Positions 1-9,312 of a DNA stretch of 64,000 bases are shown here, in pieces. A model generated the notes under the pieces. The model was not told the DNA's origin, did no database searches, and was given only the letters and a program-made list of their open reading frames with translations. The DNA is from Amorphus orientalis. GTDB taxonomy: Bacteria; Pseudomonadota; Alphaproteobacteria; Rhizobiales; Amorphaceae. Positions within the stretch are counted from its first letter, which is position 1, and each line of letters starts with the position of its first letter. Made by a program: the position numbers and the translations under genes. The DNA is taken from the NCBI RefSeq assembly GCF_030814015.1, contig NZ_JAUSUL010000005.1:243605-307604 (forward strand). The letters are read 5' to 3'.

Positions 1-3000
1 GTTCCCTGAACGGTGAAGGGCGATCCGCCGGCGAACGCGCTGGTCGCAGAGGGATCGAGGGAGCCGAACGCGTGGCGCCAGCCCACGAGGCCGCTCACCT
101 TCGCACGGGCCGACGACAGCGGGACCGGGACCACGGCGGACGCGCGCACCCCCAGCGTCGAATAGGTGACCTCGGTGGTATCGCTCTGCACCGAGAGCGC
201 GGCGGTTCCGCCGGTTTCCGTGTAGGCGTCCGTCGCCGCGCTGACATAGGCGAGGCCCGCGAACGGCTCGACCGCGGCCCAGCGCGTCGTGACCTCATAA
301 CCCGCCTCGCCGAACACCTGGGTGGTGCCGCCGCTGGTGGCGCCGGTCAGATATTGCGACATGCCGGGGTAGGAGACGGTGCGCGCGGTCTCGATCTCGG
401 ACCAGGTGTAGGAGGCGCCGCCGCGGAGGTTCAGGCCCCGCCACCCCGTGCCGCCATAGACGCCGAGATGGTAGAGCGTGGCGTCGGCCGACGAGGAGCG
501 CGCGTCGGCGTCGTAGCTGGAGGCCTGGTAGCCGGCCAGGACCCCGGCCCGACCGTACGGTCCGATCGCCGCATCGCCGCCGACCAGGAAACCGGCCGTG
601 TCGCGGTCGAGGGGCGCAGAACTGCCGGTGCCGTCCGAGGAGCCCCAGGAACCGAAAAGCTCGCCCCAGGCGGAGAAGGCCGGGCCTTCCGGCGCGGGCT
701 TGGCGATCGCGCCGTTGCCGGAATAGGCCACGCTGTCGGCCCCGCCGCCGCCGAACGCGGAGAAGGCGGCCTGGATGCGCGCCATCGCCGCCTCGCGCAC
801 GACACGGCTGTCTTCCACCAGCCCCGTCTTGAGGCTGCCGTGAATCTCGCCGTGAAGCGCATCATAGGCCTCCTTCGCCCCGGCGGCGTCGAGTCTCACC
901 ACCGTGTCGTAAATCGCGCTGCCCGCGCCGAGGTCATCGATCGCTGCGGCAGTCGCGGCCTGGTTCGGGGTGTCGGCGACCGCGACGAAGCTGACGTCGT
1001 TGCGCACCAGGGTCAGGAAGACCGCGTTCGGCAGGTAGCTCAGGCTCGGGTCGAGGAACGCCAGTGTGGAGGACACGCCGGCGAACCGCCCCGTGATCCC
1101 GCCGTCCGCGGTCAGGATCGGGTAGTTCGACGATACGGCATAGGCGCCGTCGAAGCCGATGTGCGCGACCTCGCCGCCCCGGATGGAGATCGTCCCGGTG
1201 GCGTGGATCAGGTCGGCTTCCGTGCTGCCGGGCCGGGTCTCGACCGAATAGACCGAGCCGGCCTCGAACACCAGATTGCCGGCCACGGTGATGGCGCCGA
1301 TCGAGTTGCCCGGCGCAATCATGCCACCCGACTGCACCATCGTGTCGCCTACGGTGCCGTTTCCGGCGAGCCGGCCGCCGGCGCCGAGCACCAGGTTGCC
1401 GCCGAGCGTGGTGTTGCCGAGCGTCATCGTGAAGTTCCGGACCGTCGTCTCGCCCTGGTAACCGGCGTTGTCGCCGGTGAGCCGGACCTGGCCGCCGCCG
1501 GTGTAGAGCACGTCGCCGGCGCCCGTGACGGCCCCGGCGTAGGAGCCGTCGAAAGCCTGATCGAAAGTCAGGTTGGTGCCGGCCGCGACCATCACATCGC
1601 CGGTGAACAGCGCCGTCGTGGAGACTATCGAGCCGGCCAGGATCGACCACGGCAGGCTGCTCGCCCCGGTGAGCGTGAGCGTGCCGGCGCCGGACTTCAC
1701 CATCTGCCCGTTCGTCCCGTTCAGGCCGCCGATCGAGCCGGCGAACGTGCCGTCGGAGGTCTGCGCGAATTCCACCGTACCGGCGTTGGCGAGGTTGCCC
1801 CGGATCGAGGACGTGGTGCCAATGAGCGTCCCGGAGGCGACGCTGGTCCCGCCGGTGTAGGTGTTGGCCCCTGTCAGTGTCAGCGTGCCGGCGCCGGACA
1901 TGCCCAGGGCCCCACTCCCGGTAATCGGGCCGGAGAGCGTCAGCGTCGTGCCCGACGCGGGCGCGAACCCGCCGTCGGTCGACGTCGTGGCGACCGACCG
2001 CGAGGTCTCGACCGAGGCCGTGGTCGAAAGCGTACCGCCGGCGAGCGTGAGTCCGCCCGCCGCCACGCCCAGCGCCGCGTCGGACGCCACCTGCAGCGTA
2101 CCCGCTGCGATCTGCGTCCCGCCGGTGTAGGTGTTCGTCCCCGTCAGAACCAGCGTGCCGGCGCCGGACTGGGTCAGCGCCCCGCTCCCGGTGAGCGTGC
2201 CGGAGAGTGTGAGTGTCGTGCCCGCCGCCGGCGCGAAGCCTCCGGTCGAAGACGACAGCGCCGCGGCCCGGCCGGTGTCGAAGCTTGCCGTCGTCGCCAA
2301 CGTGCCGCCGGCCATCATCAGCCCGCCCGCCGCCGCACCCAGCGCCGCGTCGGACGCCACCTGCAGCGTGCCGGCCGCGATCTGCGTCCCGCCGCTGTAG
2401 GTGTTGGTCCCTGCGAGCACCAGCGTGCCGGAGCCCTGCTTGGCAAGCTGGGTGCCGGTTCCGTCGGCGATGGTTGACGCGATCGTCGTCGTCACGCCGC
2501 CGTCGACGTTGATCGTCCCCGCGCTCCCGCTCGCGGGCGACATCGCCAACGTGCCGCCGGTCAGCAGGTAGCCGGTGGTCTTGAACTGCAGCGTGTCGAA
2601 GGTCCGCGAGCCGGAGACCGTCACGGTGCCGGCGGCCCCCGCGAAGATCCCGACCGACGATCCCCAGATCATGTTGGCCGACCCGTCGCTCGACGTCCAG
2701 TTGGTGGTCGGCCCGTCCCAGGATCCCGAACCGCCGTCGATCACGCCGTTGGCGGTCGTGTTCGACCCGTCCCAGAACAGCATCGACTGGCCGCTCGAGA
2801 GCACCTGCAGGTTGACCTGGCCCGGCAGCGAGGTGTCGACGGTGTTGACCGAACCGGGTACCCCGCTGACGGTCACCGTGTCGAAGGAGCCGCCGAACTG
2901 GCCGCCATAATCGAACAGATAGTAGTAGCCGGCGGAGCCGACGCTCGCAGTCAGCGTGCCGCCCAGCGTCAGGTTGCCGCCGACCGAGACGAAGTCGTTG

Positions 3001-6000
3001 GTGGCGCTCCCCGACACGTTCGGCGTGTTCAGCTCGAACACCGTGGTCGACCCCGAAGACAGCGTCAGATCGCCGTTCAACGTGAGCGTGCCCGGGCTCG
3101 CCCCCGGCGACAGCGTACCGCCGCTCTGGACTATCACACCGCCGCCCACCGTGCCGGTGCCCGCCAGGGTTCCGCCCGACGCGACCTGAAGCGATGAGGA
3201 CGCACCACCCAGCGTACCATCCACCTGCAGGATCCCGCCGGAAACGGTGGCGGCGCCGGCGTAGCCGGTGCTCGTCCCGGAAAGGGCAAGCGTCCCGGTG
3301 CCGGTCTTGCCGAAGGCAGAGCTCCCGGATAGGGCGCCGCTGAAGGTGGCGGCGAGGCCATCGGCGATCGAGATCCCGCCGCCCGAACCAGTGAAGGAGA
3401 TGGCGTTGTCGACGGTCGTCGTGCCGGTCAGCGCCAGCGATCCGCCGTTCAGGATGACCTCAAGCCCGCCCAGGTTGGCATCCGAGGCAATCTGGAGCCT
3501 CCCGGCCTGGACCAGCGTGGAACCATGGCTGTTGCTGCCCGAGAGGACCAGGGTGCCCGAGCCCGTCTTTCTCAGGGAGGCCGAAGCTCCCGACACCATC
3601 CCGCTCAATGTCGTCGTGAGGCCGCTCCCGATGTCGACGGTGGCAGACGACGTGATCCCCACGTCGTTGCCGATGGTCGTCGAGCTGGCGACGGCCAGGG
3701 TGCCCCCCGAAAAGGACAGATTGCCGGCCCCGAGGCTTGCCTGAGACGCCACGGCAAGCGTTCCGGAACTGATCGCGGTCCCGCCCGAATGGGTGTTGGT
3801 TCCGGTCAGGGCGAGTGTGCCCGCGCCTGTCTTCGTCAGCGCTCCCGTGCCGCTGACGACGCCGCTGAGGGTCGCCGACACGCCGCCGGCCACCGACACG
3901 CCACCACCGGAACCCGCGCTGACGGCGTTGTCGATGGTGGTGGCCCCGGTCAGGCCCAGATAGCCGCCGGCGAGGACGATGGCGCCGGTGCCCAGATTGC
4001 TGTCGGAGGCCACCGCCAGCGTTCCGTCGGTAATCGTCGTCGTGCCCGAATAGGTGTTCGCCCCGGAAAGGGTGAGAGTTCCAGCCGACACCTTGATCAG
4101 ACCGCCGGAGCCTCCGATCACGCCACTCGCGGTCGGTGACGCGTTTGCCGTGTCGATCGTCCCGCTCCCGGCACCGAGGGTCATGTCGTTGTCGAAGGTC
4201 GTATCCGCACCGAGCTGAAGCGCACCGCCGTTCAACGTGATCATTCCGGAGCCGAGATTGCCGTCGCTCGTCACCCGGACAGTCCCCCCGATGATTTCGG
4301 TTGAGCCATAAGTATTCGAGCCGGAGAGGCTGAGGGTGCCGGCACCGGCCTTCGTCAGCGTGGTGCCGCCGACGCTGCCGCTCAGGGTCGGAAAGAGGCC
4401 TGTGGCGACCGAGATCGTTCCCCCGCCGGACTGCAGCGTGACGGTATTGTCGAAGGTGCCGCTGCCATCGAGGCGGAGCGTGGTGCCATTCAGCCTCACG
4501 GTGCCCGCCCCGAGATTGCTGTCCGAGGCGACCGCCAGCGTCCCGCCGGCGATCGACGTCGTTCCCGAGTACGTGTTCGTCCCGGAGAGGGTGAGGGTTC
4601 CCGCCGAAATCTTGGTGAGGTTGCCCGACCCTCCGATCGCTCCGCTCAAGGTCGGCGACGTGGTGGCCGTGTCGATCGTCCCGTTGCCGGCGCCGAGCAT
4701 GATCGCGTTGTCGACCGTCGCGTTCGTGCTCAACTGCAGCGCACCGCCGTTCAACGTGACCGTTCCGGTGCCGAGATTGCCGTCGCTCGTCACCCTGAGA
4801 CCGCCGCTGATAATCTCGGTCGCTCCATAGGAGTTCGTGCCGGAGAGGCTGAGGGTCCCGGCCCCGACCTTGGTCAGGCGGCCGCTCCCCGACACTGCCC
4901 CGCTGAGGACGGCTTCATCGCCCGTCTGCACCTCTATGCTCCCGTTGGAGCTGCCCAACGTGACGGCGTTGTCCACGGTGAAGCTGCCCGTCAGTCCGAG
5001 CGTGCCACCGTCGAGAGTCACGGTGCCCACGCCGAGGTTGCCGTCGGCGGAGATCGAAAGCGTGCCGCCCGTCACCGTCCACGGCGTCGTCTCCGTCGTG
5101 GTTCCGGTCAGGGTCCAGGTGCCGGATCCGGTCTTCTCGAAGGCCTCGAAACCCCGGAACTGATTGCCGGACCCGATCTCGGCAACGTTGAACGTGGAAC
5201 TGTAAGGACCTCCGAGAGCGAGCGTGTCGGACGACCCGCCCGCGACGACAAACCCGGTGAACGCGTAGCCGGCTTCCAGCGTCAGCCTGTTGGTGCCGCC
5301 GGTGAATTCGATTGCGTTCGCCCGCACCGTTCTGCTGGCGTCGAGACCGCCGCTGACGCTGCCCGACACGGTGACGTCGAGCCCGCTGCCGCGGAGGCCG
5401 ACGCCACCAAGCCCGATCGATCCCTGTGTCCCCCCGGAGCCCACAAAGTCCGTTCCCGCCCCGTCTCCGCCGTTGACGCCCCCGGAGATCGTCACCGTGG
5501 CGGAGGAACCCAAGGACAAGCCCGTCCCGCCGTCCCCGCCATTGCCCGACGCATCGACCATGGCACCCCCGGAGCCGCGGCCGCCCGCGCCTCCGGAAAC
5601 CGTGCCGCTGACGATCAGATTGACCGTCTGATCGGTGGCAAACCCATCGCCGCCGAGACCACCGTTTCCTCCACTGGTGCTGGCGCCGCCGCCGGTACCG
5701 CCGTCGCCGCCCCTCCCTCCGGTCACGCTTCCCGCGATGGAGAGGTCTGTCGGCTGCGTTGCGACGAGCCCGATGCCGCCATCGCCGCCGGACCCGCCGC
5801 CCCCATTGAAAAGATTGCTGAGACCTCTGCCGCCGCTTCCGCCGGCGCCCCCGGTTAAGACAGACGATCCGCCCACTGATCCGGACGTCCCGGTGTAGAC
5901 AGCACCGTAGCCGCCGGCGCCACCGCCGCCGCCGCCGCCTCCATACGAGGTACCGTCGACGCCGGTGCCGCCGATGCCGCCCCGGCCGCCCGTCAGCGTC

Positions 6001-6461
6001 CCCGCGATGCTGTCTCCGACGTAGCCGTGGGCACCGCCGCCGCCGCCACCACCTTGCCCGCCATTGCCGCCATCGAGACCGGTTCCGGCCTGACCTCCGG
6101 CTCCATATCCTGTTCCGCCCCTGCCCTGGCTTTCGCCGGCGCCTCCGCCACCCCCGCCGCTGCTGGCCTCGACGTTCGGAAACGAGCCGTCCGCGCCGGC
6201 CCCGCCGGTCCCCGTATTCACGGACACGCCACCGGCGCCGCCTGGAGTTGTCCCGTTCTCCGCTGTGCCACCGGCCCCGCCGCCGGCAAATGCCGGCTGG
6301 GACGCCAGAAGGACGACCGATGCGGTGCCCAGAAGGATCAAGCGGCGCGTTCGCTGGCCTGATCCGGATCGCCCCAAGCCACGCAGGGTCGCGGCGGGTG
6401 GGTGACCGTGCGCCGACAGGTGCCGCCGGTCCCCCGACTCACCGAACAGAAACACCGACAT
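1..6461 (-). CDS. Giant autotransporter adhesin-like protein (partial, C-terminus beyond left edge)
   Basis: Type V secretion protein: a long repetitive passenger exported through its own C-terminal beta-barrel. One open frame runs from 6461 off base 1 (over 2150 codons) with no stop. The ATG at 6461 has a GGAGGGG ribosome site 9 bases upstream. Residues 1-59 form an extended signal peptide: polar lead, then RTRRLILLGTASVVLLAS and a cut after AFA at residue 59. Residues about 60-390 are extremely glycine-rich (GG and GGxGG runs). Residues about 430-1540 are passenger-associated repeats of the GTLTLSGTNTYSGTT type. Residues about 1540-1860 look like a passenger end with AGNGTVG and GGMIAPGNSIG. 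The barrel starts near residue 1925 (FSAWGELFGSWG); perhaps its last 40-50 residues are missing. Ligand unknown. Long plus-strand frames here are antisense artefacts of GC-rich repeats. Confidence 0.92.
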   Translation of the reverse strand, partial: MSVFLFGESGDRRHLSAHGHPPAATLRGLGRSGSGQRTRRLILLGTASVVLLASQPAFAGGGAGGTAENGTTPGGAGGVSVNTGTGGAGADGSFPNVEASSGGGGGGAGESQGRGGTGYGAGGQAGTGLDGGNGGQGGGGGGGAHGYVGDSIAGTLTGGRGGIGGTGVDGTSYGGGGGGGGAGGYGAVYTGTSGSVGGSSVLTGGAGGSGGRGLSNLFNGGGGSGGDGGIGLVATQPTDLSIAGSVTGGRGGDGGTGGGASTSGGNGGLGGDGFATDQTVNLIVSGTVSGGAGGRGSGGAMVDASGNGGDGGTGLSLGSSATVTISGGVNGGDGAGTDFVGSGGTQGSIGLGGVGLRGSGLDVTVSGSVSGGLDASRTVRANAIEFTGGTNRLTLEAGYAFTGFVVAGGSSDTLALGGPYSSTFNVAEIGSGNQFRGFEAFEKTGSGTWTLTGTTTETTPWTVTGGTLSISADGNLGVGTVTLDGGTLGLTGSFTVDNAVTLGSSNGSIEVQTGDEAVLSGAVSGSGRLTKVGAGTLSLSGTNSYGATEIISGGLRVTSDGNLGTGTVTLNGGALQLSTNATVDNAIMLGAGNGTIDTATTSPTLSGAIGGSGNLTKISAGTLTLSGTNTYSGTTSIAGGTLAVASDSNLGAGTVRLNGTTLRLDGSGTFDNTVTLQSGGGTISVATGLFPTLSGSVGGTTLTKAGAGTLSLSGSNTYGSTEIIGGTVRVTSDGNLGSGMITLNGGALQLGADTTFDNDMTLGAGSGTIDTANASPTASGVIGGSGGLIKVSAGTLTLSGANTYSGTTTITDGTLAVASDSNLGTGAIVLAGGYLGLTGATTIDNAVSAGSGGGVSVAGGVSATLSGVVSGTGALTKTGAGTLALTGTNTHSGGTAISSGTLAVASQASLGAGNLSFSGGTLAVASSTTIGNDVGITSSATVDIGSGLTTTLSGMVSGASASLRKTGSGTLVLSGSNSHGSTLVQAGRLQIASDANLGGLEVILNGGSLALTGTTTVDNAISFTGSGGGISIADGLAATFSGALSGSSAFGKTGTGTLALSGTSTGYAGAATVSGGILQVDGTLGGASSSLQVASGGTLAGTGTVGGGVIVQSGGTLSPGASPGTLTLNGDLTLSSGSTTVFELNTPNVSGSATNDFVSVGGNLTLGGTLTASVGSAGYYYLFDYGGQFGGSFDTVTVSGVPGSVNTVDTSLPGQVNLQVLSSGQSMLFWDGSNTTANGVIDGGSGSWDGPTTNWTSSDGSANMIWGSSVGIFAGAAGTVTVSGSRTFDTLQFKTTGYLLTGGTLAMSPASGSAGTINVDGGVTTTIASTIADGTGTQLAKQGSGTLVLAGTNTYSGGTQIAAGTLQVASDAALGAAAGGLMMAGGTLATTASFDTGRAAALSSSTGGFAPAAGTTLTLSGTLTGSGALTQSGAGTLVLTGTNTYTGGTQIAAGTLQVASDAALGVAAGGLTLAGGTLSTTASVETSRSVATTSTDGGFAPASGTTLTLSGPITGSGALGMSGAGTLTLTGANTYTGGTSVASGTLIGTTSSIRGNLANAGTVEFAQTSDGTFAGSIGGLNGTNGQMVKSGAGTLTLTGASSLPWSILAGSIVSTTALFTGDVMVAAGTNLTFDQAFDGSYAGAVTGAGDVLYTGGGQVRLTGDNAGYQGETTVRNFTMTLGNTTLGGNLVLGAGGRLAGNGTVGDTMVQSGGMIAPGNSIGAITVAGNLVFEAGSVYSVETRPGSTEADLIHATGTISIRGGEVAHIGFDGAYAVSSNYPILTADGGITGRFAGVSSTLAFLDPSLSYLPNAVFLTLVRNDVSFVAVADTPNQAATAAAIDDLGAGSAIYDTVVRLDAAGAKEAYDALHGEIHGSLKTGLVEDSRVVREAAMARIQAAFSAFGGGGADSVAYSGNGAIAKPAPEGPAFSAWGELFGSWGSSDGTGSSAPLDRDTAGFLVGGDAAIGPYGRAGVLAGYQASSYDADARSSSADATLYHLGVYGGTGWRGLNLRGGASYTWSEIETARTVSYPGMSQYLTGATSGGTTQVFGEAGYEVTTRWAAVEPFAGLAYVSAATDAYTETGGTAALSVQSDTTEVTYSTLGVRASAVVPVPLSSARAKVSGLVGWRHAFGSLDPSATSAFAGGSPFTVQG

Positions 6462-6574
6462 GCAGGATTGCCCCTCCACACCGACGACGGCCCCCGCGTC
6501 GGTCGGAATCGAATCTTCATCCGGAAAAGCAAGACAACATGGAGTCGATCGATCAATAAACTCTGATGGTGAGC

Positions 6575-6603
6575 TGTACAGAATTGAGAAATATTTGAGT
6601 CAA
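6575..6603 (-). promoter_or_regulatory. Candidate promoter of the autotransporter gene
   Basis: On the minus strand a TTGACT box (6603-6598) is followed after 17 bases by TGTACA (6580-6575), about 115 bases before the chosen start codon, in the most AT-rich stretch of the spacer. The -35 is good and the -10 is weak (3 of 6), so this is only a candidate. Confidence 0.35.
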
Positions 6604-7698
6604 GTGACAAAAATAACACTGCACTTCGCAGAATCAAATATTCCCGATGCTTAATTTAAGAATTCTCTTATGGATGGCCGGCCACAGCCGGCCGCCCGGC
6701 AGGGTCCGCACTCGCCTTCACCTCACAAACAGGAAGGGCGCCCGCGACCACTTTTCGCTGAAGCCCGCTAAAAGCCGTCGGTGCCGTAAAGCTCCACGCG
6801 GCCACGAAGCGCCCGTCGCGAAGCTCAGGCGGCGGGCCGGTTTGTCAAACAGGGGCCTCCACAAGACCGCGCAAGCGCCTCAACAGCCTCTCTGCTATGT
6901 ATCCAGCCCCCGTCCGGATCGGACAACAACGTGAATAAGGCCAACTTATAGACACGGACAAAACGGAGAGCAGGGCCAGCAAACAAATCGGACATAAATG
7001 CCGAATCAAAAGTGAAAAACACTTTTCAGATTGCCTCTCATGAGCGTAAATTTCTTGGAAAGTATATCATTTAACAAAGAGGCCGTCCAATGATACTCTA
7101 AAAACCCCCGGAAACCCTCACGCCGCCTCATCCAGATTTCGCCACGCGCCGGGACACCTTGCGACAACAACTCCCAGTGCCCACCGAGGCAGAAGGCTCG
7201 GCTTGTTGGGATTCGGGACAACGGAGCCTTCGCGGTTCCGAACGAGCACCAGGAAGGCATCGCCCCTGGCGTCCTTCGAACCGACCCAACCTTGATCGAC
7301 CTCTACATTCTGCCCGGCGATTGGATCGAGGAGTACGGAGAGCCCGCGGCCCCTTCATCACGGCGCCCGTGAAGCACCCGGGAAAGACATGCATGATGGC
7401 GGGAAGGTGCTGACGCCGGTCCGGGACCTGGTAGACGAACTGGTGGGCTCTCCGGGGCGATGATGGTATCGAGAGAGAAATCGGCCTTTTCCGTCAGCCG
7501 GCCAATGCGGCCGGTGGGCGTCGATGTTGGTATCGAAACAGTGACTGAGAATAAAGATCAATTAAAACAGATAGTTAGACCGACAATCGCCACCGGCGGC
7601 GGGAGTGAGTTGGTTCCGGACCGCGCGCCGGTATCCGGCGCACCCCCACACTCCGCGACCTCCGCCTCGGCGCCCGCGCCGACCCTTGCGGGTGCCCG
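6604..7698. other. AT-richer spacer between autotransporter and thiM; no confident gene
   Basis: About 1.1 kb with clearly lower GC than its surroundings. No frame gives a recognisable complete protein. Plus-strand frame 7202-7372 reads like decayed coding sequence (ending ...TDPTLIDLYILPGDW then IEEYGEP) and stops; a second short peptide in another frame (7392-7463, ending LTPVRDLVDELVGSPGR) follows at once, as expected of a frameshifted remnant. Minus-strand frames at 6825-7260 are similarly broken. I looked for a TPP riboswitch before thiM and saw none. Confidence 0.4.
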
Positions 7699-8451
7699 AT
7701 GAGCCGTCAGACCGCGACCATCGATGCCCATTCCGCAGCACGCGTGATCGCGCGCGTGCGCGACTGGGCCCCCCTCGTCCACTGCCTCACCAACACCGTG
7801 GCCCAGGCCTTCACCGCCAACGTGCTCGTCGCCCTCGGTGCGGTGCCGTCCATGACCGTGCACGCGGACGAGGTCGGCGCGCTGGTGGAGACCGCAGACA
7901 GTCTGCTGATCAATCTCGGCACCCTCGATCCGGAGCGCCGCGCCGGCACCGAGGCCGCTGTCCGGGCCGCCCAGGCCACCGGAAAGCCCTGGGTGCTCGA
8001 TCCGGTCAAGGTGGACCGGGTCGCCACCCGACGCGCCTTCGCGCTCGCGCTGCTCAAGCGCGATCCCGCCATCGTGCGCGGAAACTCCGCCGAGATGGCC
8101 GCCCTCTTCCCCCAGATCGCCGGCGCACAGGGCACAGTGGTCGCCGTGACCGGCGCCCGCGACAGCCTGTCCGACGGGCGCCGCACCATTCTGGTCGACA
8201 ACGGCGATCCGCTTCTCGCCCGCATGATCGCGACCGGCTGTGCGCTCTCCGCCCTGATCGCCACGTGCCGGGCGGTGGAGCCGGATTCCCTTCTCGCCGC
8301 CGTCGCCGCGACCGCCACCTGGGGGATCGCGGCGGAACGGGCGGCCATCGGGTCGCCGGGCCCGGGAACCTTCGCGGTCCGCCTGATCGACGAGATCGGC
8401 GAGATCGACACCGCAACGATCGAGCGCCACGCGCGCATCCGCAACGGCTGA
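7699..8451 (+). CDS. thiM: Hydroxyethylthiazole kinase
   Basis: Phosphorylates 4-methyl-5-(2-hydroxyethyl)thiazole with ATP, salvaging the thiazole half of thiamine in the cytoplasm. The 250-residue length fits the family (about 260). Seen in the sequence: the N-terminal substrate-site motif VHCLTNTVAQAFTANVLVALGA near residue 27 (family form PLVHCITNxV), the LINLGTLDPER segment, WVLDPVK, and IVRGNSAEM. The C-terminal AIATGCALSALIA-type glycine/cysteine patch is the ribokinase-like anion-hole and catalytic Cys region (MIATGCALSALIATC). It starts a two-gene unit with thiD 36 bases downstream. No thiE, thiC or thiamine riboswitch is visible nearby, so this looks like a salvage pair. Family assignment is secure. 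Confidence 0.95.
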   Translation: MSRQTATIDAHSAARVIARVRDWAPLVHCLTNTVAQAFTANVLVALGAVPSMTVHADEVGALVETADSLLINLGTLDPERRAGTEAAVRAAQATGKPWVLDPVKVDRVATRRAFALALLKRDPAIVRGNSAEMAALFPQIAGAQGTVVAVTGARDSLSDGRRTILVDNGDPLLARMIATGCALSALIATCRAVEPDSLLAAVAATATWGIAAERAAIGSPGPGTFAVRLIDEIGEIDTATIERHARIRNG

Positions 8452-8487
8452 GCCGGCGCGGCCCCTTCATTCAGGAGTATCCATTCC

Positions 8488-9309
8488 ATGTCTCCCCCGA
8501 TCGCCCTGACGATTGCAGGAACCGACCCGACCGGCGGCGCGGGCATCCAGGCCGACCTGAAGACGTTCGCCGCCCTCGGCGTCTACGGCGCCTCCGCCAT
8601 GACCGCGCTGGTCGCCCAGAACACCCAGGGCGTGCGCGCCATCCATGACGTGCCGCCGGACTTCATCCGCGCCCAGATTGACTCCGTCTTCGACGATCTC
8701 ACCGTCGACGCGGTGAAGATCGGCATGCTGTCGAAGCCCGACGTCATCCGCACCGTCGCCGCCGCCCTCGATGCCCGCGGGGCGCGGCCCGTCGTGCTCG
8801 ATCCGGTGATGGTGGCGGCCTCCGGCGACCCGCTCCTGGACGAGGACGCCGTCGCCGACATCCGCGACGTGCTGATCCCGCGCGCCAGCTTGATCACGCC
8901 GAACCTCGCCGAAGCCGCCAAGCTTCTCGACTGCGAGGTCGCGGAGACTTCCGAGGCGATGCGCGAGCAGGCGGAGGCGCTTCTGAAGTTCGGATCCGAC
9001 GCCGTGCTCCTCAAAGGTGGGCATGGCAGCGGCGCGGACGCCGCCGATGTGTTGGTGACGCGGAAGGGCGGCGAGCCGCGCTGGTTCGTGGCCGAGCGCA
9101 TCGACACCCGCAACACCCACGGCACCGGCTGCACCCTGTCCTCCGCCATTGCCGCCGGCCTCGCCCGGGGCCTGCCGCTCGCCGACGCGGTCGCGCTCGC
9201 CAAGGACTATCTCACCGGCGCGCTTGCTGCCGCCGACACGATCGTCGTGGGCAAGGGACGTGGTCCGGTGCACCATTTCCATGCGCTCTGGCAGAAAACG
9301 CAGGCCTGA
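8488..9309 (+). CDS. thiD: Hydroxymethylpyrimidine / phosphomethylpyrimidine kinase
   Basis: Successively phosphorylates 4-amino-5-hydroxymethyl-2-methylpyrimidine to the diphosphate used in thiamine synthesis. The 273 residues are a complete ribokinase-fold protein. Visible family motifs: N-terminal LTIAGTDPTGGAGIQADLK, VAAVALDPVMVA-type core (VVLDPVMVAASGD), the ITPNLAEAAKLL segment, VLLKGGHG, and the catalytic NTHGTGCTLSSAIAA near residue 210. An AGGAG site lies 12 bases before the ATG. It follows thiM in the same direction, so both halves of thiamine can be salvaged. Its stop lies 3 bases from the stop of the convergent channel gene. Confidence 0.96.
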   Translation: MSPPIALTIAGTDPTGGAGIQADLKTFAALGVYGASAMTALVAQNTQGVRAIHDVPPDFIRAQIDSVFDDLTVDAVKIGMLSKPDVIRTVAAALDARGARPVVLDPVMVAASGDPLLDEDAVADIRDVLIPRASLITPNLAEAAKLLDCEVAETSEAMREQAEALLKFGSDAVLLKGGHGSGADAADVLVTRKGGEPRWFVAERIDTRNTHGTGCTLSSAIAAGLARGLPLADAVALAKDYLTGALAAADTIVVGKGRGPVHHFHALWQKTQA

Positions 9310-9312
9310 CGC

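Noticed and set aside
72..2477. 801-codon plus-strand frame
   Set aside because: Antisense to the autotransporter, whose frame has signal peptide, repeats and barrel. The plus frame has only Arg/Ala/Gly-rich low-complexity sequence.
7560..7698. TPP riboswitch before thiM
   Set aside because: The conserved CUGAGA and ACCUGAUC-type elements in the right order are absent.
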